Part shown: positions 1 through 8,120 of the stretch, one piece after another
Layout of the letters: each line of letters begins with the position of its first letter
How positions within the stretch are numbered: position 1 is the stretch's first letter
Source of the DNA: Paenirhodobacter populi
Lineage (GTDB): Bacteria > Pseudomonadota > Alphaproteobacteria > Rhodobacterales > Rhodobacteraceae
Direction of reading: 5' to 3'
Assembly: GCF_004022215.1 (NCBI RefSeq)
Contig: NZ_SAUZ01000035.1
Location: 1-33,764, forward strand
DNA length: 33,764 nt
Notes under the pieces: model-generated
Told to the model about the DNA's origin: nothing
The model's database searches: none
The model's input: only the letters and a program-made list of their open reading frames with translations
Program-made: the position numbers and the translations under genes

Positions 1-71
1 GAGACATCAGCCCCATGCGCCTGGAACACATTCTTCGCCAGATCGAGCCCGACAGTGGTAATCTCCGACAT
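1..71 (-). CDS. IS110-family transposase, N-terminal part (runs off the window)
   Basis: Read on the minus strand from the ATG at 71, the frame gives MSEITTVGLDLAKNVFQAHG and continues out of the window. The VGLDLAKNVF motif is the start of the RuvC-like DEDD domain of IS110-family transposases, with the Asp of LDLAK as the first acidic catalytic residue. A purine-rich AGGAGAG lies just upstream of the ATG as ribosome binding site. Only 23 codons are present, so intactness cannot be judged. The family assignment rests on this one motif but is characteristic. Confidence 0.8.
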   Translation of the reverse strand, partial: MSEITTVGLDLAKNVFQAHGADV

Positions 72-238
72 GACCGCTCTCCTATGTGGATCCTTGCAGG
101 CCCACCTTGGCACACAGATGCCGTCGGGGGGCGGTCACATCATCAAAGCCACATGAAGGTATAATCGTTACTTCCCCATCAAGGGGCAATTCCCGCCAAT
201 ATCAGTGCCTATCCCGCGTCAGCGGGGTCGTTCAATCC
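72..238 (-). other. Probable 5' non-coding end of the IS110-type element
   Basis: No convincing gene is seen here. The stretch is directly upstream of the IS110 transposase start. In IS110-group elements this non-coding end carries the element terminus and, in characterised members, the guide-like bridge RNA. The outer boundary cannot be fixed from a single copy. Short G- and C-runs at 130-200 could fold, but I do not assign a structure. Confidence 0.3.
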
Positions 239-433
239 TTAATGAAAATGCTCTCTATCCGCCCGCTCCATCAACTGCCACCCGTACCAGATCAAGAACC
301 GGATCCCGATCCACAGCGCGATGATCATGCCAACGGCAGTTGACCCGAGCTCAATAATGTGGAGGCTTGGGAGAGCCGAACCCAATGACAGGCACGGCAT
401 TCTTGCAACCTGATGGTGCGCATGATGCGACAT
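239..433 (-). CDS. Possible small single-pass membrane protein (or gene remnant)
   Basis: A minus-strand frame of 64 codons ends with a hydrophobic helix (residues about 32-50, containing GMIIALWIGIRFLIWYGW) followed by a charged tail, LMERADREHFH. That is the profile of a small inner-membrane protein. The first half is unremarkable, and the actual start is unclear: ATGs lie at 433 and about 396, and no strong ribosome binding site is visible. The frame overlaps the start of the divergent beta-propeller gene by about 20 bases if the longest form is used. I do not recognise a family. It may be the 3' end of a gene cut off by the neighbouring IS. Confidence 0.3.
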   Translation of the reverse strand: MSHHAHHQVARMPCLSLGSALPSLHIIELGSTAVGMIIALWIGIRFLIWYGWQLMERADREHFH

Positions 434-1786
434 TTCTCTATCCGTTCCCTGCTGCTGGCTACCACTATGGTCCTTTCCGCAACCACAGCTGCGATGGCCG
501 ATACTCCCTGGACCCCTGCTTCGACCAGTTTTCCCGGAAGCGTGCGGGCAGGATCGCGTGAAGTTCCGGTCAAGGCCGGCGACGAAACCACGATCGCGAT
601 TCAGCGTCTTCCCGCAGGTGCCAGCGTGTCAGTTCTGCATGGTGTGGATCTTCTGACGCCGGAACCACTAACCGTTGGCGAAGACGGAAAATTGTCCGTG
701 CCGGTTCAGGTTCCTGAGGGCATCGAGGATGGCTTCTACCCGCTGACCCTAGTTACGCAGAACCCGGCCAGCGTTTCGCAGGTGGTCCTCAAGATTTCGC
801 ATGTGGTTCCCGCGCAGAATGCCGAGGCTTTCACGCTTCGAACTGTACCGGTAGGTGAGCGCGCCTATCAAAGCGCGCTTTCGGCTGATGGAAAGCTGTT
901 TGTCACCTCGGCACGTGGTCCGAACGATGGCAGCAGGCTGCTGCGGCTGGATGCGGCGACGCTGACGGTAGAGGCCGAAGCTGAAGTGGCCCTTGATGCG
1001 AAGGGCGAACAGATCGGTGTCTTCGGCGTGGCCGTCGACAATACCCATGGCAAGGTCTGGACATCGAACACCCTTGCCGAAACCGTCACCGTCTATGACG
1101 CGGGTGACCTGAAGGTCGCAAAGATATTCCCCGAAGGGTCCGTGCAGCATCCGCGCGACATCGTGATAGACGAGGCCAACAACCGCGCCTATGTCAGCGC
1201 GGCGCTCAGCCCTTTCGTCGAAGTCTATGACACCGAAACGCTTGAGCATGTCGGTCAGTTGCAATTCGTGGCGGATCGCGGACGGGTCGCCTTTGGCACC
1301 ACGGATCTGGCGCTCGATGCCGAGGGCGGCAAGCTCTATTCGGTCAGCCGCGATACGCCCTGGATCGGCTGGATCGATCTGGCGACGGGGAAAAGCACGA
1401 CGATCGAGGTGCCGCAGGCACAGGGCGCCACCGATATCGCCCGAGACCCAGTAAGCGGCCGGATGTTCGTCGCTTCGCAAGAGACCAACAACGTGGTCGT
1501 TCTGGATGCCGAGGGTGAACTGCTCGCCGATACCTATATCGGTGCGGGTGGTGTGTCTGTGGTCTGGGATGCAAAGACCTCGCAGGTCTTTGCCGCTGCA
1601 CGCGCCGGCGGCACGGTCGCCGTTCTCGATGTGGATGGCAAGCTGGTCGCGAACATCCCGGTCGACGAAACCCCGAACCATCTGACCGTTGGTCCCGATG
1701 GCGCGGTTTATCTGGTCGCGATGTATGGGGTACCCGGAGACAAGTCCCAAGCCGGTTCAGTGACCAAAATCACCATCGCGCAGTAG
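425..1786 (+). CDS. Exported YncE-like beta-propeller protein
   Basis: The product is about 453 residues with a Sec signal peptide (MRHFSIRSLL, hydrophobic core, cleavage after AMA before DTPW). An all-beta region (about 30-145) precedes repeated propeller blades. The blades carry the YVS/VYD type motifs seen in YncE and 40-residue YVTN repeat proteins (VTVYDAGDLK, AYVSAALSPFVEVYD, NVVVLDAEGE, TVAVLDVDGK). It should act in the periplasm; YncE-type proteins are often linked to metal or TonB-dependent uptake, but nothing here proves a ligand. In-frame ATGs occur at 413, 422 and 425. The last gives the cleanest signal peptide, and none has a good ribosome binding site. This is the only intact non-mobile gene in the first 4.5 kb, with IS remnants on both sides. 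Confidence 0.75.
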   Translation: MRHFSIRSLLLATTMVLSATTAAMADTPWTPASTSFPGSVRAGSREVPVKAGDETTIAIQRLPAGASVSVLHGVDLLTPEPLTVGEDGKLSVPVQVPEGIEDGFYPLTLVTQNPASVSQVVLKISHVVPAQNAEAFTLRTVPVGERAYQSALSADGKLFVTSARGPNDGSRLLRLDAATLTVEAEAEVALDAKGEQIGVFGVAVDNTHGKVWTSNTLAETVTVYDAGDLKVAKIFPEGSVQHPRDIVIDEANNRAYVSAALSPFVEVYDTETLEHVGQLQFVADRGRVAFGTTDLALDAEGGKLYSVSRDTPWIGWIDLATGKSTTIEVPQAQGATDIARDPVSGRMFVASQETNNVVVLDAEGELLADTYIGAGGVSVVWDAKTSQVFAAARAGGTVAVLDVDGKLVANIPVDETPNHLTVGPDGAVYLVAMYGVPGDKSQAGSVTKITIAQ

Positions 1787-1797
1787 CGTCTTTTATG

Positions 1798-1823
1798 GGG
1801 CATTCCGCTTTTGCGGGGTGCCC
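1798..1823 (+). terminator. Hairpin after the beta-propeller gene
   Basis: Twelve bases after the stop codon the arms GGGCA-CCGC and GCGG-TGCCC can pair around a TTTT loop, with a TT/GG mismatch inside the stem. No T-run follows, so it is at best a weak or Rho-assisted terminator. Confidence 0.4.
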
Positions 1824-1911
1824 ATGCCCCAAGTGTTCCCGACGGCAGTACTCCGAAAATGGAACCGCCTTAGTCAAACTGCGCAGCTCTGGATCTAAGC
1901 TCGTGATAATT
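1824..1911. other. Short spacer without a gene
   Basis: Between the hairpin and the MITE-like element I see no supported coding region and no clear signal. Confidence 0.4.
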
Positions 1912-2079
1912 GGCCGAAGCTGTGTCAAAACTCGGTTCTGGCGCCGCACCGGAGAATACGGTTCTCCACAGTGGCACCTATGTTCACATCGGCGCGCGCA
2001 GATGGCCTAAGGGTGGCTTCGTGAGGGAATTTCATTCTAAGCCACTGTCATAAAGGTGAGTTTTGACACAGCCTCGGCC
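1912..2079. mobile_element. MITE-like element with IS1182-type terminal repeats (168 bp)
   Basis: The ends are inverted repeats: GGCCGAAGCTGTGTCAAAAC at 1912-1931 and, on the other strand from 2079 inward, GGCCGAGGCTGTGTCAAAAC. Over 22 bases they differ at one position. The same core (GTGTCAAAACTC) ends the adjacent IS. The interior codes for nothing convincing but is structured: GTGGCTT at 2013-2019 can pair with AAGCCAC at 2039-2045. It is best read as a non-autonomous derivative that a related transposase could mobilise. It abuts the full-length element at a shared CCTCGGCCGAGG palindrome (2072-2083). Confidence 0.65.
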
Positions 2080-3736
2080 GAGGGGGTGTCAAAACTCGGT
2101 GTCATGCTATGCTTTCTCGGTAGCGGGAGATCAGCATGTCGGGTTTCATCGAGGGCGTTCAGCGCAGCCAGATGGTGCTTTTCCCGGAACGTCTGGAGGA
2201 CTGGATCGGCGAGGATGATCTTGTTCGTGTTGTCGATCTGTTCGTCGATGAGCTTGACCTGTCTGGCCTCGGCTTCGTGCGTTCGATCTCCGCGCGCACC
2301 GGGCGGCCGGGGTATCATCCTGCGGTCCTGCTGAAGCTGTTCATCTATGGCTATCTGAGACCCTGATCCCGTCGAGCCGCAGGCTGGAGCGCGAGGCGGG
2401 ACGCAATGTCGAGGTAATGTGGCTGACCGGCAGGCTGGTGCCGGACCACAAGACCATCGCCGAGTTCCGCCGCATGAATGGCCGCGCGATCCGCAAAACC
2501 TGCGCGCAGTTCGTCGAGCTTTGCCGTCGGATCGGCGTGCTGAGAGGCGAGGCGGTCGCCATCGACGGCAGCAAATTCAAGGCGGTCAACAACCGTGATC
2601 GCAACTTCACCAAAAACAAGATCGCCAGCCGCCTCGCCCATCTGGAAGCCGACATCGAACGCTACATCAACGAGATGGTGCGCCTTGACCGCCAGGAAGC
2701 GGGCGAGGCCCGCGCCGGGAAAGTGTTTCACCTTGCCCGCCGCTACGGCCGTATCCGGCAGGAGATCGCATGGCTGAAAGCGATGGACAAAGCTCTGGTC
2801 GATACTCCGGACGGACAGATATCCCTCACCGATCCGGACGCCCGCGCTATGGCGACCAGCGCCCGGCACAGCGGTATGGTTGGCTATAATGTCCAAAGCG
2901 CTGTCGATACGGAGAGCCATATCATCGTCACGCACGAGGTCACGAACCAGGGCTTCGACCGCGACCAGCTCCGCCCGATGGCCATGGCCGCCAAAGACGC
3001 TCTCCGTCGCGAAGACCTGCATGCAATTGCCGACAAGGGATACTTCAGCGGCCCCGAGATCCTTGCCTGCCATGAGGCAGGCATCACCACGACCGTGCCG
3101 CGCCCGGCCACTTCGGGCAATGCGGCCAGGGGCATGTATGTGAAGGCCGATTTTGCCTATGATGCAGCCCGCGACGTCTATGTCTGCCCCGCAGGCGAAG
3201 AGCTCATCTATCGCTACACCACCGAGGAGCGCGGCGTTCAGGTCCGGCGATACTGGATCAACGAATGCCAGACCTGCCCGTTGCAGGGCCGATGCACCAC
3301 CGGCACGGAACGCCGCATCACCCGATGGGAGCACGAACATCTGATCGACGCGATGCGCGAAAGGCTGAGCCGGGACACCGATCCGATGACCCTGCGCCGC
3401 TGCACCGTCGAGCACCCCTTCGGCACGATCAAGGCCTGGATGGGACACACCCATTTCCTGATGCGGAGGCTGAAAAACGTGCGTACCGAAATGGCGCTGA
3501 ACGTCCTGGCCTACAACATCAAGCGGATGGTCTCCCTGATCGGGATCCGTAACCTGATGCAGGCCATTCCGGCCTGATAAGGGACCAGTCGTCTCTCCTC
3601 CGGTGCGGCACTGCGTCTGGCGAGGCTTATCGGGCCGCCACCCGCGCGAAAGGAAGACCTGACGTCGCTATGCCGGGCAGCACGGAGAATCACCCTCCGA
3701 CAGGCCCCGCCACCGAGTTTTGACACACCCTCCGCC
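2076..3736 (+). mobile_element. IS1182-type insertion sequence (about 1.66 kb)
   Basis: The left end GGCCGAGGGGGTGTCAAAAC (from 2076) and the right end read inward from 3736 (GGCGGAGGGTGTGTCAAAAC) form inverted repeats with 24 of 26 positions equal. They enclose a single transposase gene that is frameshifted. A target duplication is not obvious, because the left end is fused to the MITE end at a shared GGCC. Confidence 0.8.
2136..3577 (+). pseudogene. IS1182-family transposase, frameshifted
   Basis: The 5' part (2136-2366) encodes an N-terminal DUF772-type segment with GRPGYHPAVLLKLFIYGYL and then stops. The remainder continues in another frame to 3577 with the sequence IPSSRRLEREAGRNVEVMWL just after the break near 2358-2366. 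The length there (CTGAGACCCTGATCCCG) suggests about two extra bases, or one missing. The DDE residues are all present downstream: Asp in VAIDGSKFKA, Asp in AIADKGYFSG, Glu in TVEHPFGTIKAWMG. The end (RRLKNVRTEMALNVLAYNIK) is typical of the family. IS1182 elements normally use one frame, so this copy is probably inactive in cis. A GGGAGA ribosome site precedes the ATG at 2136. Confidence 0.85.
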
Positions 3737-4043
3737 CTTTGGTGCCGTCGCCCCGCCGGTCGTGGTTTTCAGGTTCTCTCGCGACCATGATGGGGAACAT
3801 CTAATGAGCATTTGAGGCCATTGCTGAGCGGCGCTGGCGCGTTACCCACTGTATGTTCTGCGTGGCATTCGACATCGATCCGCGAAATGATGTCGGTGCT
3901 CAGGTGGGAGACCGCTTCTAACTCGGTGCGATGACTCCGTCGGGGAGCGTGGCTCCCCACCTGTTTTATTTTCAGCCCGAACAGCCGGTAGGTCTTCGAG
4001 ATCCCATCTGACAGGTAGGTGCAGCTATTTCAGGAGCGGCATC
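3737..4043. other. Intergenic stretch between two IS remnants
   Basis: About 300 bases contain no supported gene. The only clear feature is the hairpin at 3942-3958. A purine-rich AGGAG at 4031-4035 belongs to the IS110 remnant that follows. Confidence 0.5.
3942..3972 (+). terminator. Intrinsic terminator-like hairpin
   Basis: GGGGAGC (3942-3948) and GCTCCCC (3952-3958) form a perfect 7-bp stem with a 3-base loop. ACCTGTTTTATTTT follows, giving the T-rich tail of a Rho-independent terminator on the plus strand. It could end transcription coming from the IS1182-type element, or shield the IS110 remnant from read-through. Confidence 0.6.
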
Positions 4044-4291
4044 TTGAACATCGCAGCAACCCCGATCCTCTCTGACACCCAGATCCTTGGCATCGACGTA
4101 TCCATGGCCTGGTTCGATGTCTTTCTACATCCAGGGCCGTCAAGGAACGCTTCAACAATGCTGCGGGTTTCCGCAAACTGGCCCGCTGGCTGCGCTCGGC
4201 CAACGTGGAAATCATCGTGATGGAGGCAACCGGCGGCTTGGAAACGCCGCTGTTCAACGCCCTTCAACGCGCGGAGTATTCGGTTGCCTGA
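4044..4291 (+). pseudogene. IS110-family transposase remnant (N-terminal domain, frameshifted)
   Basis: From a TTG at 4044 behind AGGAG the frame reads LNIAATPILSDTQILGIDVS followed by MAWFDVFLHP. This is the first DEDD segment, with Asp in GIDVS. Near 4135 the reading frame changes and continues as AVKERFNNAAGFRKLARWLR and VEIIVMEATGGLETPL, where Glu of VMEATGG is the second acidic residue. The sequence then ends at a TGA (4289-4291) shortly after AEYSVA. Roughly 80 codons of a normal 300-400 remain, so the element is dead. It differs clearly from the IS110 copy at 5155, so it is a separate insertion. Confidence 0.75.
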
Positions 4292-4565
4292 GCCGTGAGG
4301 AGAGGCGGGATCAGCTTGCTGGATAACGTGTTATGCCACAAGGTGTTTGGCGCTGCATCCCACCCCATCACTGGTCTTGGCCGGGATCGGTGATGGGGGT
4401 ATTTATAGCAGGATCGGGACACATAAGGGGGTTGAGTCCCGCGACGGCCTCCGGCAGCGTCAAACCGCTGCCTGACCCCGCGTCACCAAACTTTTGGCGA
4501 TATCTCTCATTGCCACTCACCATGTTGAAAGGCCATGGATATAATAATGACGGAGGAATTCTAAT
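4292..4565 (+). promoter_or_regulatory. Non-coding region upstream of the XRE gene
   Basis: No gene is supported. A hairpin of GGCAGCG (4453-4459) and CGCTGCC (4466-4472) lies in the middle. Close to the gene is a perfect TATAAT at 4540-4545, but no good -35 sits at 17-base spacing. The strong ribosome site GGAGGA (4552-4557) follows. A five-codon frame, ATG ACG GAG GAA TTC TAA (4547-4564), contains that ribosome site and ends one base before the TTG start of the XRE gene. It could be a leader peptide that couples translation, or simply chance. Confidence 0.4.
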
Positions 4566-4997
4566 TTGTCTGCTGCCACTTCTAAAATTGGCGAGCGTCT
4601 TAAAGCAGTTCGACTGCGCGCGGGCCTATCTCACGAACGGTTCTCAACCCTGTTAGGTTTTTCAAAGCGAACACTAATGAATTGGGAACAAGGTGTGTCT
4701 AAGCCACCAATATCGATACTTCCCAAGCTTCGTGAAATGTTCAATGTGGACCCAGAATGGTTGGTTATGGGGAAGGACACGATACCGAGAAGTTCTTTTA
4801 AACCGATGAACTGGAGGCGCCTTGAGCGTCTTGAGCGAGATGTGAGATGTGCTTGCTGGGACTCCCATCTGAATCTCTCTCCTGCGCAACTTACTGAACT
4901 GGTTCGATCGCTTTATGACGACGGTCCTGATCTAGATAAGGTGAACCGCGCGAAATTACCCGAAATTCTGATAGAACTAACGAGAGAACGTGGATGA
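4566..4997 (+). CDS. XRE/Cro-C1 family DNA-binding protein
   Basis: The 143-residue product begins with a helix-turn-helix of the lambda-repressor type (about 6-65: IGERLKAVRLRAGLSHERFS, then TLLGFSKRTLMNWEQGVSKP, then DPEWLVMG). The pattern ending in WEQG..KP and a short helix that positions 'WL' are typical of phage and plasmid repressors. The C-terminal half (about 85-143) is charged and not recognised; no peptidase domain is seen, so it is not a LexA/CI-type self-cleaving repressor. The start is a TTG with GGAGGA eight bases upstream, and no better ATG exists. The gene and its upstream region are clearly richer in A+T than the surroundings, a sign of separate origin. No partner gene survives beside it, so its target is unknown. 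Confidence 0.75.
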   Translation: MSAATSKIGERLKAVRLRAGLSHERFSTLLGFSKRTLMNWEQGVSKPPISILPKLREMFNVDPEWLVMGKDTIPRSSFKPMNWRRLERLERDVRCACWDSHLNLSPAQLTELVRSLYDDGPDLDKVNRAKLPEILIELTRERG

Positions 4998-5154
4998 TAT
5001 AAAATCAGTTTAGTTCCTATGGTAATCCTCCCTGTTTTAGCCCCCATGATCGTTGAACGAGCTGACTGGGTCGGTGGTCTCTCCCGCGGCATTCTCCGTT
5101 CGAGGGTTGCGCCGGATTGGCTGGTGCCGTGCCTCAGGAAGGGGGAGAGACCGA

Positions 5155-6271
5155 ATGGAACATAACACGTTTATCGGGCTGGACGTCCACAAGGCATCGA
5201 TTTCCGTTGCCGTTGCACAGGGCACGCGTGGCGGTGAGGTTCGGCATTGGGGATCCGTGCCGAGCCGACCAGACCAAGTCCGCAAGCTGGTGGAGAAGTT
5301 GGCTGTAGGCGGAGCGAGGCTGCACTTCTGGTATGAGGCTGGCCCCTGCGGCTATGGCGTGCACCGCCAGCTTGTCGAGATGGGACATGACTGCATCGTG
5401 GTCGCGCCCTCGCTGATTCCGGTCAAGGCGGGGGATCGGGTTAAGACGGACCGCCGCGATGCGCTTATGCTGGCTAAGCTGCACAGGGCGGGCGAGTTGA
5501 CGGCAGTCTGGGTGCCGGATGCGGCGCATGAGGCGATGCGCGATCTGGTCCGTGCCCGGGCAACGGCGATGCGGGTGGCGGGCAAGGCGCGCCAGCATTT
5601 GCAGGGCTTCCTGCTTCGCCACGGCCGGATTTGGCTGGACCGGGGCCTATCGGCGCTGGCTTTCGCTGGTGAGGTTCACGCATCCGGCGCAACAGATTGT
5701 CCTGCAGGATTACATCGACGCGGTCGCTGATGCCGAGGCACGGGTGGAGCGACTGACCGGGCAGATTGCCGATCTTCTGCTATGCTGGAGCCTTGCGGCG
5801 GTGGTTGCGGCGGTTCAGGCGATGCGTGGTGTCGGCTTCATCGTCGCGGTGACGGTGGTGGCCGAGGTCGGCGACTTCCAGCGCTTCGACAGCCCGCGTC
5901 AGTTGATGGCCTATCTGGGGCTGACCCCATCGGAACATTCCAGCGGTGCCAGCGTGCGCCGGGGTGGGATCACCAAGGCGGGCAGCGGGCTCGCGCGTCG
6001 TGCATTGATAGAGGGGGCGTGGAGCTACCGGATGCAGGCAAGGATCAGTGTGAAGCTGCTCGCCCGGCTTGAGGCGCTGCCCAGGCTGGTGCGCGACATC
6101 GCCTGGAAGGGCCAGCTCAGGATGTGCCAGCGCTACCGGCACCTGATTGCGGCTGGAAAGGCAAAGGTCGTGGTCGTGACGGCGATTGCGCGCGAGATGC
6201 TGGGCTTCGTCTGGGCCATTGCCCGGGCGGTGACGACACCACCTGCCGTGCCGAGTGCCACTGCTGCTTGA
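5155..6271 (+). pseudogene. IS110-family transposase, frameshifted near 5635
   Basis: From ATG 5155 (ribosome site GGGGGAG) the frame encodes the RuvC-like DEDD domain: Asp in FIGLDVHKASI, Glu in WYEAGPCGYG, the two Asp of KTDRRDALMLAKL. It then stays open without family resemblance to 5730. The C-terminal part is in the next frame, from about 5636 to 6271: AYRRWLSLVRFTHPAQQIVL, GVGFIVAVTVVAEVGDFQRF, QLMAYLGLTPSEHSSGASV and GGITKAGSGLARRALIEGAW, the Tnp domain with its conserved Ser region. One inserted base (or two missing) near GGATTTGGCTGGACC explains the break. The C-terminal half is well preserved, so the lesion looks recent. The family acts on DNA together with a bridge RNA made from a non-coding end of the element. 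Confidence 0.85.
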
Positions 6272-6595
6272 GAAGGAAAGGAAAGATCGCCCGGATCAGG
6301 CCGATGTGCAGGTGTGGGGGCGGAACGCGGTGGGGAACCCTCGTGCCCTGTTATGGGCCAACGCTGTCGATGCCCGATCTCTAGACCGAGGCAGCCCCAG
6401 GACGTAACCACGGTCAGGCGGTATCCAACCCGCGCATGAGAGCTTGCTCAACCGTCGTCTCAGTTCCGCCTCCTGCCCTGCGCATCCACATCACGCACCA
6501 CCCGGCAGCGCCGGATTAAAGGCCATGAAATAATGGGTTGACTGCGATCATGAGAACAGGCTGATGATTTAGTCCTGCGCTGAGAACGTTGTTCT
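6272..6595 (+). other. 3' non-coding flank of the IS110 element
   Basis: About 320 bases after the transposase stop show no supported gene. Part of this should be the right end of the IS110 element. Without a second copy or known target I cannot place the exact end. Several G-rich stretches (for example GTGTGGGGGCGGAACGCGG near 6312) could fold. Confidence 0.35.
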
Positions 6596-6670
6596 TTGCC
6601 CTGTCAGAACTTCGGTTTGTTCATCTGGCTTGGTTGGCGGGTTTGGCCTGCTCGCGACGCCATCTTCTGT

Positions 6671-6972
6671 TCACGCTGCGAGCAGCTTCGGCAATCTGGC
6701 GAGATTTTCGGCGGCCAGCGTCAGGATGAAGCGGGCACGTGCGCGTTCGATACCCCGAAAGGCGGTTTGGGCAGCGCCTCCGATGGTTTTGGCCCAGCCG
6801 AAAGCCTCTTCGATCCATTTGCGGTGCCTGAGAGACAGGGCGTAGGCCTTGTGCCGGGTGGTGCGCCCATCGAGCGCTGAATAGCGCGATTGTCTCACGC
6901 TATATGCGGAGTGACACAGGCTTGGCGCAGGTCTGCAACAAACTCTGCCGCATCATATCCCTTGTCGGCACC
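6671..6972 (-). pseudogene. IS5-type transposase, C-terminal remnant with frameshift
   Basis: On the minus strand, GADKGYDAAEFVADLRQACV and TPHIA are followed by a stop at 6897-6895. In a neighbouring frame the protein continues as RQSRYSALDGRTTRHKAYAL, RKWIEEAFGWAKTIGGAAQT and ENLARLPKLLAA, ending at 6671. DKGYD supplies the second Asp and EEAFGW the Glu of the DDE triad. The final ARLPKLL is common in IS5-group transposases. The N-terminal half is missing and the frame is broken, so this is a relic. Confidence 0.7.
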
Positions 6973-7041
6973 TGCGCACGAATGTATCGACGCCGTGGAA
7001 ATCTGCTCATGCTACCAGGGAGAACGTAGTATCTGTTTTGG

Positions 7042-7190
7042 TCAAGGGGCTGCTGGAGACCATTTTCGAGTATCAGCGATCAGGGTGTTTGCGAGTATGA
7101 CCAGCTTACGCATGACTGCCGTGAGAGCGACCTTCTGGCGTTTCCCGGCAGCGAGCAATCTTTGATAGACGCGCTTTAGATCGGGGTTGA
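7042..7190 (-). pseudogene. IS110-family transposase, C-terminal tail only
   Basis: From 7190 towards 7042 on the minus strand the frame reads NPDLKRVYQRLLAAGKRQKV, ALTAVMRKLVILANTLIA and ends at TGA (7044-7042). The NP.L...Y..L...GK..KVALTA.MRKL pattern is the last helix-rich segment of IS110-family transposases. The fragment is cut exactly where the oppositely oriented IS110 remnant at 7191 begins, so two different elements have been joined head to head here. Confidence 0.65.
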
Positions 7191-7664
7191 AGCGGCTGGC
7201 GCACGACGCGCCTGCAGGTCGCCAAACTCGGGCGGCAACTCGTCGCGGAGGCGCGCCAGAGCGAGGCCTGCCGGCTCCTAGCGTCGATCCCAGGCGTCGG
7301 CGCGATCACCGCGACTTCATTCGTCACAGCCATTGAAGACCCCGACAACTTCCGAAGGTCCAGTTCGGTTGGAGCCTGGGTGGGCCTGACAACCCGACGC
7401 TATCAATCCGGGGAAGTCGACCACGATGGTCACATATCCCGCCGCGGCGACCGTCACCTCAGAGGGCTTCTCTACGAGGCGGCAACGGTCATCCTGACCC
7501 GCAGCAGGGGGGACAGCGACCTGCGCACATGGGGGCTCAAGCTCCAGGAGCGTGTCGGCTTCAAACGCGCCGCCGTTGCGGTCGCCCGCAAGCTCGCCGT
7601 CATGATGCACGCCATGCTCCGGGACGGCACCCCGTTCGTGCAAACCGCCAAGGTCGTAGCCTGA
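7191..7664 (+). pseudogene. IS110-family transposase, C-terminal half
   Basis: After a stop at 7188-7190 the plus frame is open to TGA at 7664 and encodes about 157 residues of the Tnp (transposase_20) domain: LLASIPGVGAITATSFVTAI, DNFRRSSSVGAWVGLTTRRY, GHISRRGDRHLRGLLYEAA, ending RKLAVMMHAMLRDGTPFVQT. The N-terminal DEDD domain is absent because of the junction with the minus-strand fragment. The 3' non-coding part of this element continues to 8006 and includes the 158-bp sequence repeated inversely at 14301. Confidence 0.8.
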
Positions 7665-7848
7665 CGGCCCACCGACAGCGCTCAACCCCTGAGCGCGTCA
7701 GGACGTCCCTGCCGGGACGTAGGTCGAGCCATTCCGCTTGATGTGTTGCACCAGCTCAACAGCCGAGTGCGTACCCAACATTGGAAGGCTCCTCTGCGGA
7801 GACCCATCATGCGGCGACCGACCAACGTGTCGACCGCGAAGACGACCC
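7665..7848 (+). other. 3' non-coding region of the IS110-type element
   Basis: This lies between the transposase stop and the 158-bp repeat. No gene is supported. In the IS1111 branch of the IS110 family the bridge RNA is made from the non-coding end downstream of the transposase gene, so this stretch plus the repeat is where one would look for it. Confidence 0.4.
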
Positions 7849-8006
7849 TGAACCCGGCAAACGTACCAACGGCGCGCTCTTGAAAGCTCAAGCGCAACGG
7901 CCTCACATGACCACCGCCCGATCAACCTCCGACCGTCCACTCGTCTGGAGGCGCAAAGAAAGTGCTTGCAATTCCGGCCGCGATTAGACGACCCATCTTC
8001 AATGCC
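7849..8006 (+). repeat. 158-bp inverted repeat, left copy
   Basis: The sequence from TGAACCCGGCAAACG (7849) to CCATCTTCAATGCC (8006) is identical, in reverse complement, to 14301-14458. I compared it base by base and saw no mismatch. Similarity stops abruptly at the inner edges 8006/8007 and 14300/14301. In this copy it is joined to an IS110 transposase remnant, so the inner edge is probably the right terminus of that element. Confidence 0.9.
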
Positions 8007-8080
8007 GCTCAGAAGCCAAACTCGCTGGAGCACGCAGCGGAGAGAATACTGCTGAATGCACGCGCACGCCAGTTAGGCAC

Positions 8081-8109
8081 TTGCCGCCACCGGGTTTAGG
8101 CCCTAGCCT
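8081..8109 (+). promoter_or_regulatory. Putative sigma70 promoter of the thi operon
   Basis: TTGCCG (8081-8086) and TAGCCT (8104-8109) are separated by 17 bases. A start a few bases downstream would begin the RNA just before the first helix of the TPP riboswitch at 8121. The -10 box is a weak match, so this is a position-based suggestion. Confidence 0.4.
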
Positions 8110-8120
8110 CTGCCCACTTA

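Noticed and set aside
4420-4480. tRNA-like segment (GGGGTTGAGTCCC-type stretch)
   Set aside because: The T-loop consensus lacks the required C, and no acceptor, D or anticodon stem can be formed around it.
5155-6271. Programmed frameshift in the IS110 transposase
   Set aside because: IS110 transposases are single-frame, and no slippery sequence with a following structure is evident at the break; a plain indel is simpler.
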